Position numbers and translations under genes: made by a program. Of a DNA stretch of 64,000 bases, positions 56,400 to 64,000 are shown in pieces; positions within the stretch are counted from its first letter, which is position 1, and each line of letters starts with the position of its first letter. Under the pieces are notes generated by a model. That model saw only the letters and a list, made by a program, of their open reading frames with translations, did not search any database and had not been told where the DNA came from. The DNA is from Nitratireductor soli. Its GTDB lineage: Bacteria > Pseudomonadota > Alphaproteobacteria > Rhizobiales > Rhizobiaceae. The DNA is taken from NCBI RefSeq assembly GCF_001050155.1, contig NZ_LFVY01000017.1, positions 60,758 to 124,757 of the forward strand, written 5' to 3'.

Positions 56400-57224
56400 T
56401 CAGCCGATGATGCGCGCCGCGGCGCGCTCATCGCGCTGGCGCTGGATTTCCTGGCGTTTGGTGATGATGGACGCGATGATGACGCCGCAGGCGACGATGC
56501 CGATCAGGATCGTGCAGACGGCGTTGATCTCCGGCGTGACGCCGAGGCGCACCTGGCTGTAGATCTTCATCGGCAGCGTGGTGGCACCGGGGCCGGAGGT
56601 GAAGCTGGCGATCACCAGATCGTCGAGCGACAGGGTGAAGGCCAGCATCCAGCCGGCGATGACGGCCGGAAGGATGACAGGCAGCGTCACCTGGAAAAAA
56701 GCGCCGAGCGGCGTCGCACCGAGATCGAGCGCGGCCTCCTCCAATGACTGGTCGAAGGTGACCAGGCGCGATTGCACCACCACGGCGACGAAGCACATCG
56801 AGAAGGTGATGTGCGCCAAGGTGACCGTGAGAAATCCGCGGTCGAAATTGATCGCCACGAACAGCAGCAGCAGCGACAGGCCGGTGATGACCTCGGGCAT
56901 GACCAGCGGGGCGAAGACCATGCCGGAAAACAGCATCCGGCCGCGAAACCGCGTGTAGCGCGTCAGGGCGATTGCCGCCATCGTGCCGAGCACGGTGGCC
57001 ACCGTCGCCGACAGGAAGGCAACGCGCGCCGTCACCCAGGCGGCGTCCATCAAGCCCCGGTTGGAGAACAGGGTGACGTACCATTTGGTGGAAAAGCCGG
57101 CCCAGACCGTGACCAGGCGCGATTCATTGAAGGAATAGATCACCAGGAGGACGATCGGCAGGTACAGGAAGGCGAAGCCCAGCACCAGCGAGACGATGTT
57201 GAAGCGGCTCCAGTTTCCCGCCAT
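56400..57224 (-). CDS. potI: Putrescine/spermidine ABC transporter permease PotI
   Basis: One of two membrane subunits, 274 residues with six helices. It begins near FNIVSLVLGFAFLYLPIVLL and has the EAA loop EEAALDLGATPLGAFFQVTL and SLDDLVIASFTSGPGATTLP, diagnostic of PotC/PotI. Last gene of puuA-potF-potG-potH-potI; four bases separate it from potH. Confidence 0.94.
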   Translation of the reverse strand: MAGNWSRFNIVSLVLGFAFLYLPIVLLVIYSFNESRLVTVWAGFSTKWYVTLFSNRGLMDAAWVTARVAFLSATVATVLGTMAAIALTRYTRFRGRMLFSGMVFAPLVMPEVITGLSLLLLFVAINFDRGFLTVTLAHITFSMCFVAVVVQSRLVTFDQSLEEAALDLGATPLGAFFQVTLPVILPAVIAGWMLAFTLSLDDLVIASFTSGPGATTLPMKIYSQVRLGVTPEINAVCTILIGIVACGVIIASIITKRQEIQRQRDERAAARIIG

Positions 57225-57227
57225 GGC

Positions 57228-58139
57228 TCAGTTCCCCGCTTCTCTGGCGCGCGCCTGCGAGCGCTGGAACAGCATGATCGGTACGATCAGCAGCAAGAGC
57301 AGGATGACGGCGACCGCCGAGGAAACCGGCCAGTCGCGGTTGTTGAAGAATTCGCTCCACAGGGTCTTGCCGATCATCAGCGTTTGCGAGCCGCCCAGCA
57401 GGTCGGGAATGACGAATTCGCCGACCGCCGGAATGAAGACCAGCATGCAGCCCGCCACGACCCCCGGCAGCGACAATGGAAAGGTGATCTTCCAGAAGGC
57501 GGAAAGCGATGGGCAGCCGAGGTCGCGCGCGGCCTCGATCAGCGAATTGTCCATCTTCTCCAGCGTCGCATAGAGCGGCAGGACCATGAACGGCAGGTAG
57601 GAATAGACGATGCCTATGTGGATCGCCGTCGTCGTGTTGAGGATGACCAGCGGCGTGTCGATGACGCCAAGGAACAGGAGGAACTGGTTCAGCAGCCCTT
57701 CCGGCTTCAGGATGCCGATCCAGGCATAGACGCGGATCAGGAAGCTCGTCCAGAAGGGCAGGATGACCAGCATCAGCAGCAACGGCCGGATGGAGGCCGG
57801 CGCGCGCGCCATGCCGTAGGCGATGGGGTAGCCGACGGCCAGCGTGATGACGGTCGAGACGCCGGCAATCCAGATGCTCGACAGATAGGCGTTGATGTAG
57901 AGCGGATCGTCGGCAAGCCACAGATAATTGCTGAAGGAGAGGTTTCCCAGCTTGGCGAAAAAGGCCGCCAGCCCGCCGGCCAGGTCGAACACCGGCTGGT
58001 AGGGCGGCATTGCGATGGCCGGCTCCGACAGCGAAATCTTGAAGACGATCAGGAACGGCGCCAGGAAGAACACCAGCAGCCACAGATAAGGGACGACGAT
58101 GACCAGGCGGGAGGCGAGCGCGGCGAGGAAACGTCCCAT
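57228..58139 (-). CDS. potH: Putrescine ABC transporter permease PotH
   Basis: Partner permease of PotI, 303 residues. Six helices, with an EAA loop AARDLGCPSLSAFWKITFPL and VPAVGEF-like IPAVGEFVIPDLLGG, typical of PotB/PotH. It lies 7 bases downstream of potG. The long periplasmic loop after the first helix (PPYQPVFDLAGG) is usual for PotH. Confidence 0.94.
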   Translation of the reverse strand: MGRFLAALASRLVIVVPYLWLLVFFLAPFLIVFKISLSEPAIAMPPYQPVFDLAGGLAAFFAKLGNLSFSNYLWLADDPLYINAYLSSIWIAGVSTVITLAVGYPIAYGMARAPASIRPLLLMLVILPFWTSFLIRVYAWIGILKPEGLLNQFLLFLGVIDTPLVILNTTTAIHIGIVYSYLPFMVLPLYATLEKMDNSLIEAARDLGCPSLSAFWKITFPLSLPGVVAGCMLVFIPAVGEFVIPDLLGGSQTLMIGKTLWSEFFNNRDWPVSSAVAVILLLLLIVPIMLFQRSQARAREAGN

Positions 58140-58146
58140 CGCCAGC

Positions 58147-59286
58147 CTACCGCGTCAACACGACGCCGGCATCGGCCGGAAAGGAAATCCAGGCGCGGTC
58201 GTGCCAGGTCAGGGCGTCGTCGACCGCCCGCTGCCGGTTGATGCTGCTCGCCTTGACGACGCGCCCGTCGTCCAGCTTGACGTGATGGATGGTCATGTCG
58301 CCCAGATAGGCGATGTCCCAGATCTCGCCCTCGATCGCGTTGACCGCGTTTTCCGGCCGGTGCCGCGAGACCTCGATCTTTTCCGGCCGGACGGCGAACC
58401 AGACGGTGGCGCCCGTCTCGGCGCCGGCAGAATTCGTCACCGAAAGCTCGCGGCCCTCGCCGTCGGCGATGCGCGCCGCATCCCGGTCGGCGGCCGTCAC
58501 CTGGCCTTCGAACATGTTGATCGAGCCGACGAAATCGGCGACGAAGCGCGAATTCGGCGCCTCGTAGATCTCGGCCGGCGTCGCCACCTGGATGACCTTG
58601 CCCTTGTCCATCACGGCGATGCGGTCGGCCATGGTCATCGCCTCCTCCTGGTCGTGGGTGACGACCATGAAGGTCAGGCCTAGGTCATATTGCAGATCCA
58701 TCAGCTCGAACTGGGTCTCCTCGCGCAATTTCTTGTCGAGCGCGCCGAGCGGTTCGTCGAGCAGCAGCAGCTTCGGCCGCTTGGCGAGCGAACGGGCGAG
58801 CGCCACGCGCTGGCGCTGGCCGCCGGAAAGCTGGTGCGGCTTGCGCTTGGCGAATGGCTCCAGCTTGACCAGTTTCAGCATGGCGGCGACGCGATCGGCG
58901 ATCTCGCCGGCCGGCATGCGGTCCTGCTTCAGGCCGAAGGCGATGTTCTTCTCGACCGTCATGTGCGGAAACAGCGCGTAGGACTGGAACATCATGTTGA
59001 CCGGCCGCTTGTGCGGCGGGATGCCGGCAAGGTCCTGGCCGTCGAGAAAAATGCGCCCGGCGGTCGGCTGCTCGAAGCCCGCCAGCATGCGCAGAAGCGT
59101 CGTCTTTCCGCAGCCCGACGCCCCCAGAAGCGCGAAGAACTCGCGCTCGAAGACGTTCAGCGACAGATCGTCGACGGCGGTGAAATCGCCGAACCGCTTG
59201 GTGACGTTTTCGAAGGCGATGTAGGGTTTCGCCTGGGCGTCGGCCCAGGGCGCGAAACTGCGGCGCGTCGAGCCGAGCGATTTCAT
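58147..59286 (-). CDS. potG: Putrescine ABC transporter ATP-binding protein PotG
   Basis: ATPase subunit, 379 residues. Walker A GASGCGKTTLLRMLAG, Q-loop MFQSYALFPHMTVEKN, signature LSGGQRQRVALARSL, Walker B LLLLDEPLGALDKKL and a C-terminal TOBE region with VRPEKIEVSR. The N-terminus SLGSTRRSFAPW precedes YIAFENVTKRFGD. It lies 21 bases after potF and 7 before potH. Confidence 0.95.
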   Translation of the reverse strand: MKSLGSTRRSFAPWADAQAKPYIAFENVTKRFGDFTAVDDLSLNVFEREFFALLGASGCGKTTLLRMLAGFEQPTAGRIFLDGQDLAGIPPHKRPVNMMFQSYALFPHMTVEKNIAFGLKQDRMPAGEIADRVAAMLKLVKLEPFAKRKPHQLSGGQRQRVALARSLAKRPKLLLLDEPLGALDKKLREETQFELMDLQYDLGLTFMVVTHDQEEAMTMADRIAVMDKGKVIQVATPAEIYEAPNSRFVADFVGSINMFEGQVTAADRDAARIADGEGRELSVTNSAGAETGATVWFAVRPEKIEVSRHRPENAVNAIEGEIWDIAYLGDMTIHHVKLDDGRVVKASSINRQRAVDDALTWHDRAWISFPADAGVVLTR

Positions 59287-59307
59287 CAGCGGTTCCGCCC
59301 GAAACCG

Positions 59308-60405
59308 CTATTGGCCCGTCACCACCTTGGTCCACATTCGCGTCACCACGCGCTGCGTGCGCATGTCGTAGGGCAACGGCGCCTGCAGCTTGGCCATCGT
59401 CGCCTCGTCGGGATAGACGGCCGGATCGCCGGTTACTTCCTCGTCCATCTCGGCCTGCGCCGCCTTGTTGCCATTGGCGTAGACAACGTAGTTGGACGCC
59501 TTGGCGATGACATCGGGGCGCATGATGTAGTTCAGGAACTCATGCGCCTCGGCGGCATGCGGGGCATCGGCCGGGATGGCCATCTGGTCGAACCACAGGA
59601 GCGCCCCTTCCTTGGGGATGCTGTAGCCCACTTCGACCCCCTGCTCGGCCTCGGCCGCGCGGTCGCGCGCCTGGAAGATATCGCCCGAATAGCCGAGCGC
59701 CAGGCAGATGTCGCCATTGGCCAGGCCATTGATGTATTCGGAGGAATGGAACTTGCGCACATAGGGGCGCACGGCGCTCAGCAGTTCCTCCGCCTTGGCC
59801 AGATCATCGGCCGACGGCGTGTTGGGGTCGAGCCCCTGATAGATCAGCGCGGCGCGCACGACCTCGCTGGCCGAATCCAGCATGTGGATGCCGCAATCCT
59901 TGAATTTTGCCGCAAGCTCCGGCTTGAACAGCACATCCCAGGTGTCGACCTTGGCCGTGCCGAGAATTTCCTCGACCTTGCCGGCATTGTAGCCGATGCC
60001 GGTGGTGCCCCACATATAGTTGATCGAATATTCGTTGCCTGGGTCGTAGATCGCGGTGCGCTCGCTGATCATGTCCCACATGTTGGACAGGTTCGGCAGC
60101 TTCGCCTTGTCGAGCTTCTGGAAGACGCCGGCGCCGATCTGCCGGCCGAGGAACTCGCCCGACGGCACCACGACATCATAGCCAGAGCCGCCGGCTAAAA
60201 GCTTGGTTTCAAGAATTTCATTGGAATCGTAGACGTCGTAGACGACCTTGATGCCGGTTTCCTTGGTGAAATCCTCGAGGATCGATTCATCGATGTAGTC
60301 GGACCAGTTGTAGACGTTGACAACACGGTCCTGCGCCTGTGCGCCGACCGTCAGGACGGCTGCAGCCAGCGAGACGCAGGAAAGCAGAATGGTCTTGCGT
60401 AACAT
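59308..60405 (-). CDS. potF: Putrescine-binding periplasmic protein PotF
   Basis: Periplasmic polyamine receptor, 365 residues. Signal peptide MLRKTILLSCVSLAAAVLTV, cleavage near AQA-QD, then VVNVYNWSDYIDESIL (the WSDY box contacts the polyamine amine group). YMWGTTGIGYN and LLWFDQMAIPADAPH are typical of PotF/PotD. GGGGAGAAG precedes the ATG at 60405. Being next to puuA suggests putrescine as main ligand. Confidence 0.94.
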   Translation of the reverse strand: MLRKTILLSCVSLAAAVLTVGAQAQDRVVNVYNWSDYIDESILEDFTKETGIKVVYDVYDSNEILETKLLAGGSGYDVVVPSGEFLGRQIGAGVFQKLDKAKLPNLSNMWDMISERTAIYDPGNEYSINYMWGTTGIGYNAGKVEEILGTAKVDTWDVLFKPELAAKFKDCGIHMLDSASEVVRAALIYQGLDPNTPSADDLAKAEELLSAVRPYVRKFHSSEYINGLANGDICLALGYSGDIFQARDRAAEAEQGVEVGYSIPKEGALLWFDQMAIPADAPHAAEAHEFLNYIMRPDVIAKASNYVVYANGNKAAQAEMDEEVTGDPAVYPDEATMAKLQAPLPYDMRTQRVVTRMWTKVVTGQ

Positions 60406-60521
60406 GAATCTTCTCCCCTGGGGACTTCTTGAAGTCCCGGCCTTACCGGACCGGAACCCGCCTCTTTCATGCAACCCTATTGTCGTTTCAGCAGTGCGAC
60501 AAGCGTCAATTTCCATACCGA

Positions 60522-62003
60522 TCACAGATAGGTCGTGCGCTCCAAGGGCGTGATCTCGCTCCAGAAAGCGATGATCTCGGCACGCTTCAGATCGCGGTAG
60601 ACCTTGGCCAAGAGCGGCCCCAGAGCGCGGTCGAGAAAGGCGCTGCGCGAGGCGAGCTGCAGGGCGTCGTCCATGTCGTCGGGCAAGGCCGTGCCGACCT
60701 TGGCGTCCTCGTCATAGGCGCTGCCCTCGACCGGCGGCGGCGGCTTGGCGCCGCTGTCGATCCCTTCCATCATGCCCTGGATGATGGCCGCCATGACCAG
60801 ATAGGGATTGGCGTCGGCGCCCGAAATACGGTGCTCGACGCGGCGGTTCTCCTCCGTCGACATGGGAATGCGCAGCGCCACGGAACGGTTGTTCTCCGCC
60901 CACACCGCATGGGTCGGCGCGTAGGAGCCGGGCGTGATGCGGCGAAAGCCGTTCCACGTGTTGATGTAGAGGATCAGCGATTCCGGCATGGTCTTGATCA
61001 GGCCAGCCACCGCCGATTCGAGCCGCGCGCGGCCATCGGCGCCGGCGAAGACATTGCTTCCCTCGCCGTCGAGCATGGAGGTGTGCACATGCATGCCGTT
61101 GCCGGCATAGTCGATGAACGGCTTGGCCATGAAGGTGGCCGTCAGCCCATGGGCGCGGGCGCAGCCCATGACGATGCGGCGCAAGAGGATGACGTCGTCG
61201 GCAGCCCTCAGCGGGTCTGCGCGATGCTTCAGATTGACCTCGAACTGGCCGGGGGCCGCCTCCTTGATGATCGTGTCGATCGGCAGGCTCTGCGCGTCGG
61301 CCGCATCGCGGATCATGTCGAACAGGGCGGCGTTCTCGGCCAGGTCGTCGAGCCCGTACATGCGCAGCCGGTCCGGCCCCTCGCCGGCGCCGAGCGGCGT
61401 CGGCATGCCGGCGCTGTCCTCCCTGGCCGGGTCGAGCAGGTAGAACTCCAATTCGAAGGCGGCGACCGGGAAGAAGCCCCGGTCGTTCGCCTCGGCCACC
61501 TTGTGCTTCAGCACCTGGCGCGCGCAGGCCATGAACGGCTCGCCCTCCGGCGTAAACGTCTGCAACAGCACCTGCGCCGTCTTGCGCTTGGCCCAGGGCA
61601 CGATGGACAGCGAACCGCGCGTCGCCCGGCAATAGCCGTCCTTGTCGCCCGTTTCGATGTGCAGGCCGGTCTCTTCCACCTCGCGGCCCCAGACGTCCAG
61701 CCCGTGCAGGGACATGGGAAAGTTGACGCCTTCCTGAAAAGCCTTCTTCAAACTGTCGCCCGGCGCCCATTTGCCGCGAATGATGCCGTTCGGATCGACC
61801 AGCAGGAACTCGACGGCCTCGATGTCGGGGTGCTCGGCGAGGAATGCGCGGTATTCGGCCTCGTGGTCGGCGGAGATGAACCTCTCCGCAGGCTCGACGG
61901 CCTTCGCTGGGTCAGCTTTCGTTGGATTCTGCGCTTCGGCCGCTGGCGGAACGGCGGAACTGCTCTTACGGTTCTCCTGGAGACCGGTTACCGGATGTCT
62001 CAA
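60522..62003 (-). CDS. puuA: Glutamine synthetase family, gamma-glutamylputrescine synthetase
   Basis: Joins glutamate to putrescine in the Puu catabolic pathway. 493 residues with the glutamine synthetase catalytic core: EFLLVDPNGIIRGKW, AAFELEFYLLDP, APGQFEVNLKHRADP, NGMHVHTSM, NNRSVALRIPMST and HRISGADANPYL. The class is assigned as PuuA because of these variants and the adjoining potFGHI genes. No ATG is near the N-terminus; a TTG at 62003 preceded by AAAGG is used, giving a 45-residue low-complexity leader. It is 116 bases upstream of potF on the same strand. Confidence 0.88.
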   Translation of the reverse strand: MRHPVTGLQENRKSSSAVPPAAEAQNPTKADPAKAVEPAERFISADHEAEYRAFLAEHPDIEAVEFLLVDPNGIIRGKWAPGDSLKKAFQEGVNFPMSLHGLDVWGREVEETGLHIETGDKDGYCRATRGSLSIVPWAKRKTAQVLLQTFTPEGEPFMACARQVLKHKVAEANDRGFFPVAAFELEFYLLDPAREDSAGMPTPLGAGEGPDRLRMYGLDDLAENAALFDMIRDAADAQSLPIDTIIKEAAPGQFEVNLKHRADPLRAADDVILLRRIVMGCARAHGLTATFMAKPFIDYAGNGMHVHTSMLDGEGSNVFAGADGRARLESAVAGLIKTMPESLILYINTWNGFRRITPGSYAPTHAVWAENNRSVALRIPMSTEENRRVEHRISGADANPYLVMAAIIQGMMEGIDSGAKPPPPVEGSAYDEDAKVGTALPDDMDDALQLASRSAFLDRALGPLLAKVYRDLKRAEIIAFWSEITPLERTTYL

Positions 62004-62124
62004 GACAGGCCTTTATCTCTGTTGAAGATGAACGAGCCTGCGCCGGAGGATCGGAAATTGTCAATGGCGGCACACCGTGGCAGCGAAAGCTTGGCGGCCC
62101 GCATGGCAAAGCTGGAGGGGGAAG

Positions 62125-63102
62125 ATGAAAGCGGCCTGGTATGAGCGCAACGGCGCGCCGCGCGAGGTCCTGAGGGTCGGCGAGATGCCGACGCCCATTG
62201 CGGAGCCGGGCGAGGTCCGCGTGCGGCTGCATGCCTCCGGCGTCAATCCCTCGGACGTGAAATCCAGGCGCAATCGGCCGCCCGGCGCCGCGCGCATCAT
62301 CCCGCACAGCGACGGCGCCGGCATCATCGACGCGGTGGGAAGCGGCGTCGATCACGGCCGCATCGGCCAGCGCGTCTGGGTGTGGAACGGCCAGTGGCGC
62401 CGCCCCTTCGGCACCGCCGCCGAATGGATCAGCCTGCCCGAAGCGCAGGCGGTGCCCCTGCCCGAAGGCGTCGATTTCTCCATCGGCGCCTGTCTCGGCA
62501 TTCCGGCGCTGACGGCGATCCACGCGGTCAATCTGCATGGCGACATACGCGGCAAGACGCTGATCGTCATCGGCGCCGGCTCGGCGGTCGGCCATTATGC
62601 GGTGCAGATCGCCAAGATGCGCGGCGCCCGCGTCATCAGCACCGCCTCGACCGCCCGTGCCCCGCATGCCCGCAGCGCCGGCGCCGATTTCGTCATCGAC
62701 TACAAGGCAAAGGACGTCGCAGCCACGGTCAAGGGCCTGACCGCTGGCAAGGGCGCCGACGGGCTGATCGACATGGATTTCTATTCCACCGCCGCCATCA
62801 TCTCCAACGGCGCGCTGGCCCCGCACGGCAAGATCGTCTGCTACGGGTCGAGCCTGGCCGGCGATGTCCCCGTATCGTTTCCAACCATGCTGTGGAGCAG
62901 CCTGACGCTACAGGTCTTCCTCGTCTACGAGCTGCTGCCGGCCGAGCGCGAAGCGGCGGTGAGCGGACTGACGGAGATGCTGGAGAAGAACAGCCTGAAA
63001 CATTTGATCGGCGGGCGGTATGGCCTCGACGAGATTGCGAAGGCGCATGAGGCGGTGGAGAAGGGCGAGGTGGTGGGGAATGTGGTGGTGGAGATTGGGT
63101 GA
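62125..63102 (+). CDS. NADPH:quinone reductase-like zinc-independent MDR oxidoreductase
   Basis: A 325-residue medium-chain reductase of the quinone oxidoreductase type. ASGVNPSDVKSRRN and IPHSDGAGIIDAVGSGV are followed by LGIPALTAIHAVNL and the NADPH site IVIGAGSAVGHYAVQIAKM. There are no catalytic zinc cysteines. GGAGGGGGAAG precedes the ATG at 62125. It is divergent from puuA. Its substrate is not evident. Confidence 0.92.
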   Translation: MKAAWYERNGAPREVLRVGEMPTPIAEPGEVRVRLHASGVNPSDVKSRRNRPPGAARIIPHSDGAGIIDAVGSGVDHGRIGQRVWVWNGQWRRPFGTAAEWISLPEAQAVPLPEGVDFSIGACLGIPALTAIHAVNLHGDIRGKTLIVIGAGSAVGHYAVQIAKMRGARVISTASTARAPHARSAGADFVIDYKAKDVAATVKGLTAGKGADGLIDMDFYSTAAIISNGALAPHGKIVCYGSSLAGDVPVSFPTMLWSSLTLQVFLVYELLPAEREAAVSGLTEMLEKNSLKHLIGGRYGLDEIAKAHEAVEKGEVVGNVVVEIG

Positions 63103-63180
63103 GTTGGCTCAGTACCCAGAGTTCCAATGTACCATTAAGGAATTTTCCCCTGACACAAGTAATCCGGTTTAGTCACCCGC

Positions 63181-63294
63181 TCAGTAGCTTGGAATGAAGG
63201 CGCGTTTGTTAGCTGGCCCTACGCCAGCTGCTTCAGCTTGACGGATGAACTCGTCTAATCGATTGGTTTTGGTGGCTTCCATCAACGTCGGCAT
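63181..63294 (-). CDS. Possible 37-residue protein or gene remnant
   Basis: ATG at 63294 and TGA at 63181-63183 frame 37 residues, beginning MPTLMEATKTNRLDEFIRQ and ending KRAFIPSY. The TNRLDEFIRQAEAAGVGPAN stretch recalls short rhizobial proteins of about 50 residues, so this could be a shortened relative. No strong ribosome site. It lies in the lower-GC edge region between the oxidoreductase and the AlbA_2 gene; 63103-63381 holds nothing else that I can support. Confidence 0.35.
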   Translation of the reverse strand: MPTLMEATKTNRLDEFIRQAEAAGVGPANKRAFIPSY

Positions 63295-63381
63295 ACGCCT
63301 ATAATCCTACCTTTCTGAGAGTAACCTCTTGTTATCACTTACGCAATTCATCCAAGTCGACAAGCCTCCCTTGGGATTGTA

Positions 63382-63975
63382 ATGGTAAACGAACAGCTAA
63401 CCTTCGACTTCAACGCTCCACTTCCGAGTTTACCACAACTTTGGACGCCCGACGATATCTTCGGTTCCTGCGATCAGGAAACTATTGAACGGTTCGCAGA
63501 GGATAACCGCGTGGAGCGGAAGCGCGCAAAGGTTTCCCAAAAGGATTTGGCCGACTATCTGTCGATGTGGGCAAATACGCAGCCCCATGGCGGGATCGTG
63601 TTCATAGGCGTTGAGAACGACGGCAAGATCACAGGATGCGCTAAGACCGAGCAAGAGCACATCAATCAGCTTCACACTGTTCAGAGGCTATGTTCCGACG
63701 CAAAGCATGAGTTCAAAAAGGTGCCGGTCAAAAACGCCAGCGGTCAAGACGACTATATGCTGGTGCTTAGGGTGTACTATCGGGCTGACAAGTTGGTTGA
63801 GACCGTTGACGGCAACGCGTACATTCGAGAAGGGGACGAAAAGCGCCGCTTGAACGAGGCGGAAAAGCGGGAAATCCGCCTTAACAAGGGGGAACTGGAC
63901 GTTGAATCGGAGTCGACAACTCTCAAATTCCCTGATGATTTCGACATCACACTCCTGAACGTATACCGGAACTGA
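63382..63975 (+). CDS. AlbA_2 / Schlafen-like domain protein, probably shortened
   Basis: A 197-residue protein with an AlbA_2 (Schlafen-type, putative nucleic-acid binding) domain at residues 44-165. VERKRAKVSQKDLADYLSMW, GGIVFIGVENDGKITG and VDGNAYIREGDEKRRLN follow the family order. Full-length relatives usually run to 450-550 residues; here a stop at 63973 comes soon after the domain, so the gene may be truncated or frameshifted near the window edge. GC content is lower than in the core genes and the gene stands alone, which suggests acquisition. Such proteins are often found in defence or mobile regions; no partner is visible. Confidence 0.75.
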   Translation: MVNEQLTFDFNAPLPSLPQLWTPDDIFGSCDQETIERFAEDNRVERKRAKVSQKDLADYLSMWANTQPHGGIVFIGVENDGKITGCAKTEQEHINQLHTVQRLCSDAKHEFKKVPVKNASGQDDYMLVLRVYYRADKLVETVDGNAYIREGDEKRRLNEAEKREIRLNKGELDVESESTTLKFPDDFDITLLNVYRN

Positions 63976-64000
63976 CCTGCTCCCCTGAATGTACCCATTC

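Noticed and set aside
58690..60198. 502-codon plus-strand frame opposite potG and potF
   Set aside because: Antisense shadow; spans two real genes and the gap between them.
60429..62144. 571-codon plus-strand frame opposite puuA
   Set aside because: Shadow of a high-GC gene; the opposite strand carries intact glutamine synthetase motifs.

Overview
The window is a GC-rich stretch of an alphaproteobacterial chromosome. It most resembles the Hyphomicrobiales (Rhizobiales), probably Mesorhizobium or another Phyllobacteriaceae relative. The grounds are the murA-DUF2948-UPF0262-phosphatase-infA-maf-yacG block, a tRNA-His without the usual extra 5' G, a PdhS-type cell-cycle kinase, an Irr-type iron box, DUF3422, DUF1127 and phasin genes, and several families of short palindromic repeats. 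Genus placement is inference from memory of such genomes; no search was run.

Layout. 1-4753: 3' part of glutamate-cysteine ligase, rsmE, an Hsp70-like yegD, an unknown gene and a PPP-type phosphatase. 4757-8517: lutABC with a GntR/FadR-type regulator and a candidate operator at 8585-8609. 8708-15411: DUF3422, then glycolate oxidase glcD, glcE and glcF, with an ASCH/winged-helix gene, a small membrane protein gene and a repeat lodged between the subunits. The two sections form one alpha-hydroxy-acid oxidation region. 15637-19524: an L,D-transpeptidase, tag, and groESL behind a heat-shock promoter and a perfect CIRCE element.

19810-21944: a small accessory patch ending at tRNA-Arg, with an unknown gene whose C-terminus carries an RX4H HEPN motif. 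22111-28504: an orphan histidine kinase, a mercuric-reductase-like flavoprotein paired with a TVP38 membrane protein, DoxX and fumC. 28857-33508: chaA, DUF2938, a glyoxalase-type protein and a galactitol-type PTS (IIB, IIA, IIC). 34078-36237: poorly recognised genes, including a TolB-like membrane protein, beside tRNA-Thr. 36480-40851: the murA to yacG housekeeping block, without the hisD usually found in it. 40951-45020: DUF1127 and LysR (divergent), xseA, tRNA-His and phasin.

45367-51904: a 1162-residue PAS kinase and a ferric iron ABC transporter with an Irr box but no ATPase gene beside it. 52343-56392: acetoacetyl-CoA synthetase and AsmA. 56400-62003: a putrescine block, puuA-potF-potG-potH-potI. 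62125-63975: a quinone oxidoreductase, then a lower-GC edge with a 37-residue ORF and an AlbA_2/Schlafen-type protein.

The most unusual non-coding content is a set of intergenic palindromes: a REP-like family with at least six copies, a 120-bp element of two convergent hairpins that co-vary, a second copy of half that element lodged inside a REP, a 29-bp perfect inverted repeat, and a separate hairpin element present twice. Nothing here is clearly a new system. The best candidates for follow-up are the HEPN gene beside tRNA-Arg and the mosaic hairpin elements.
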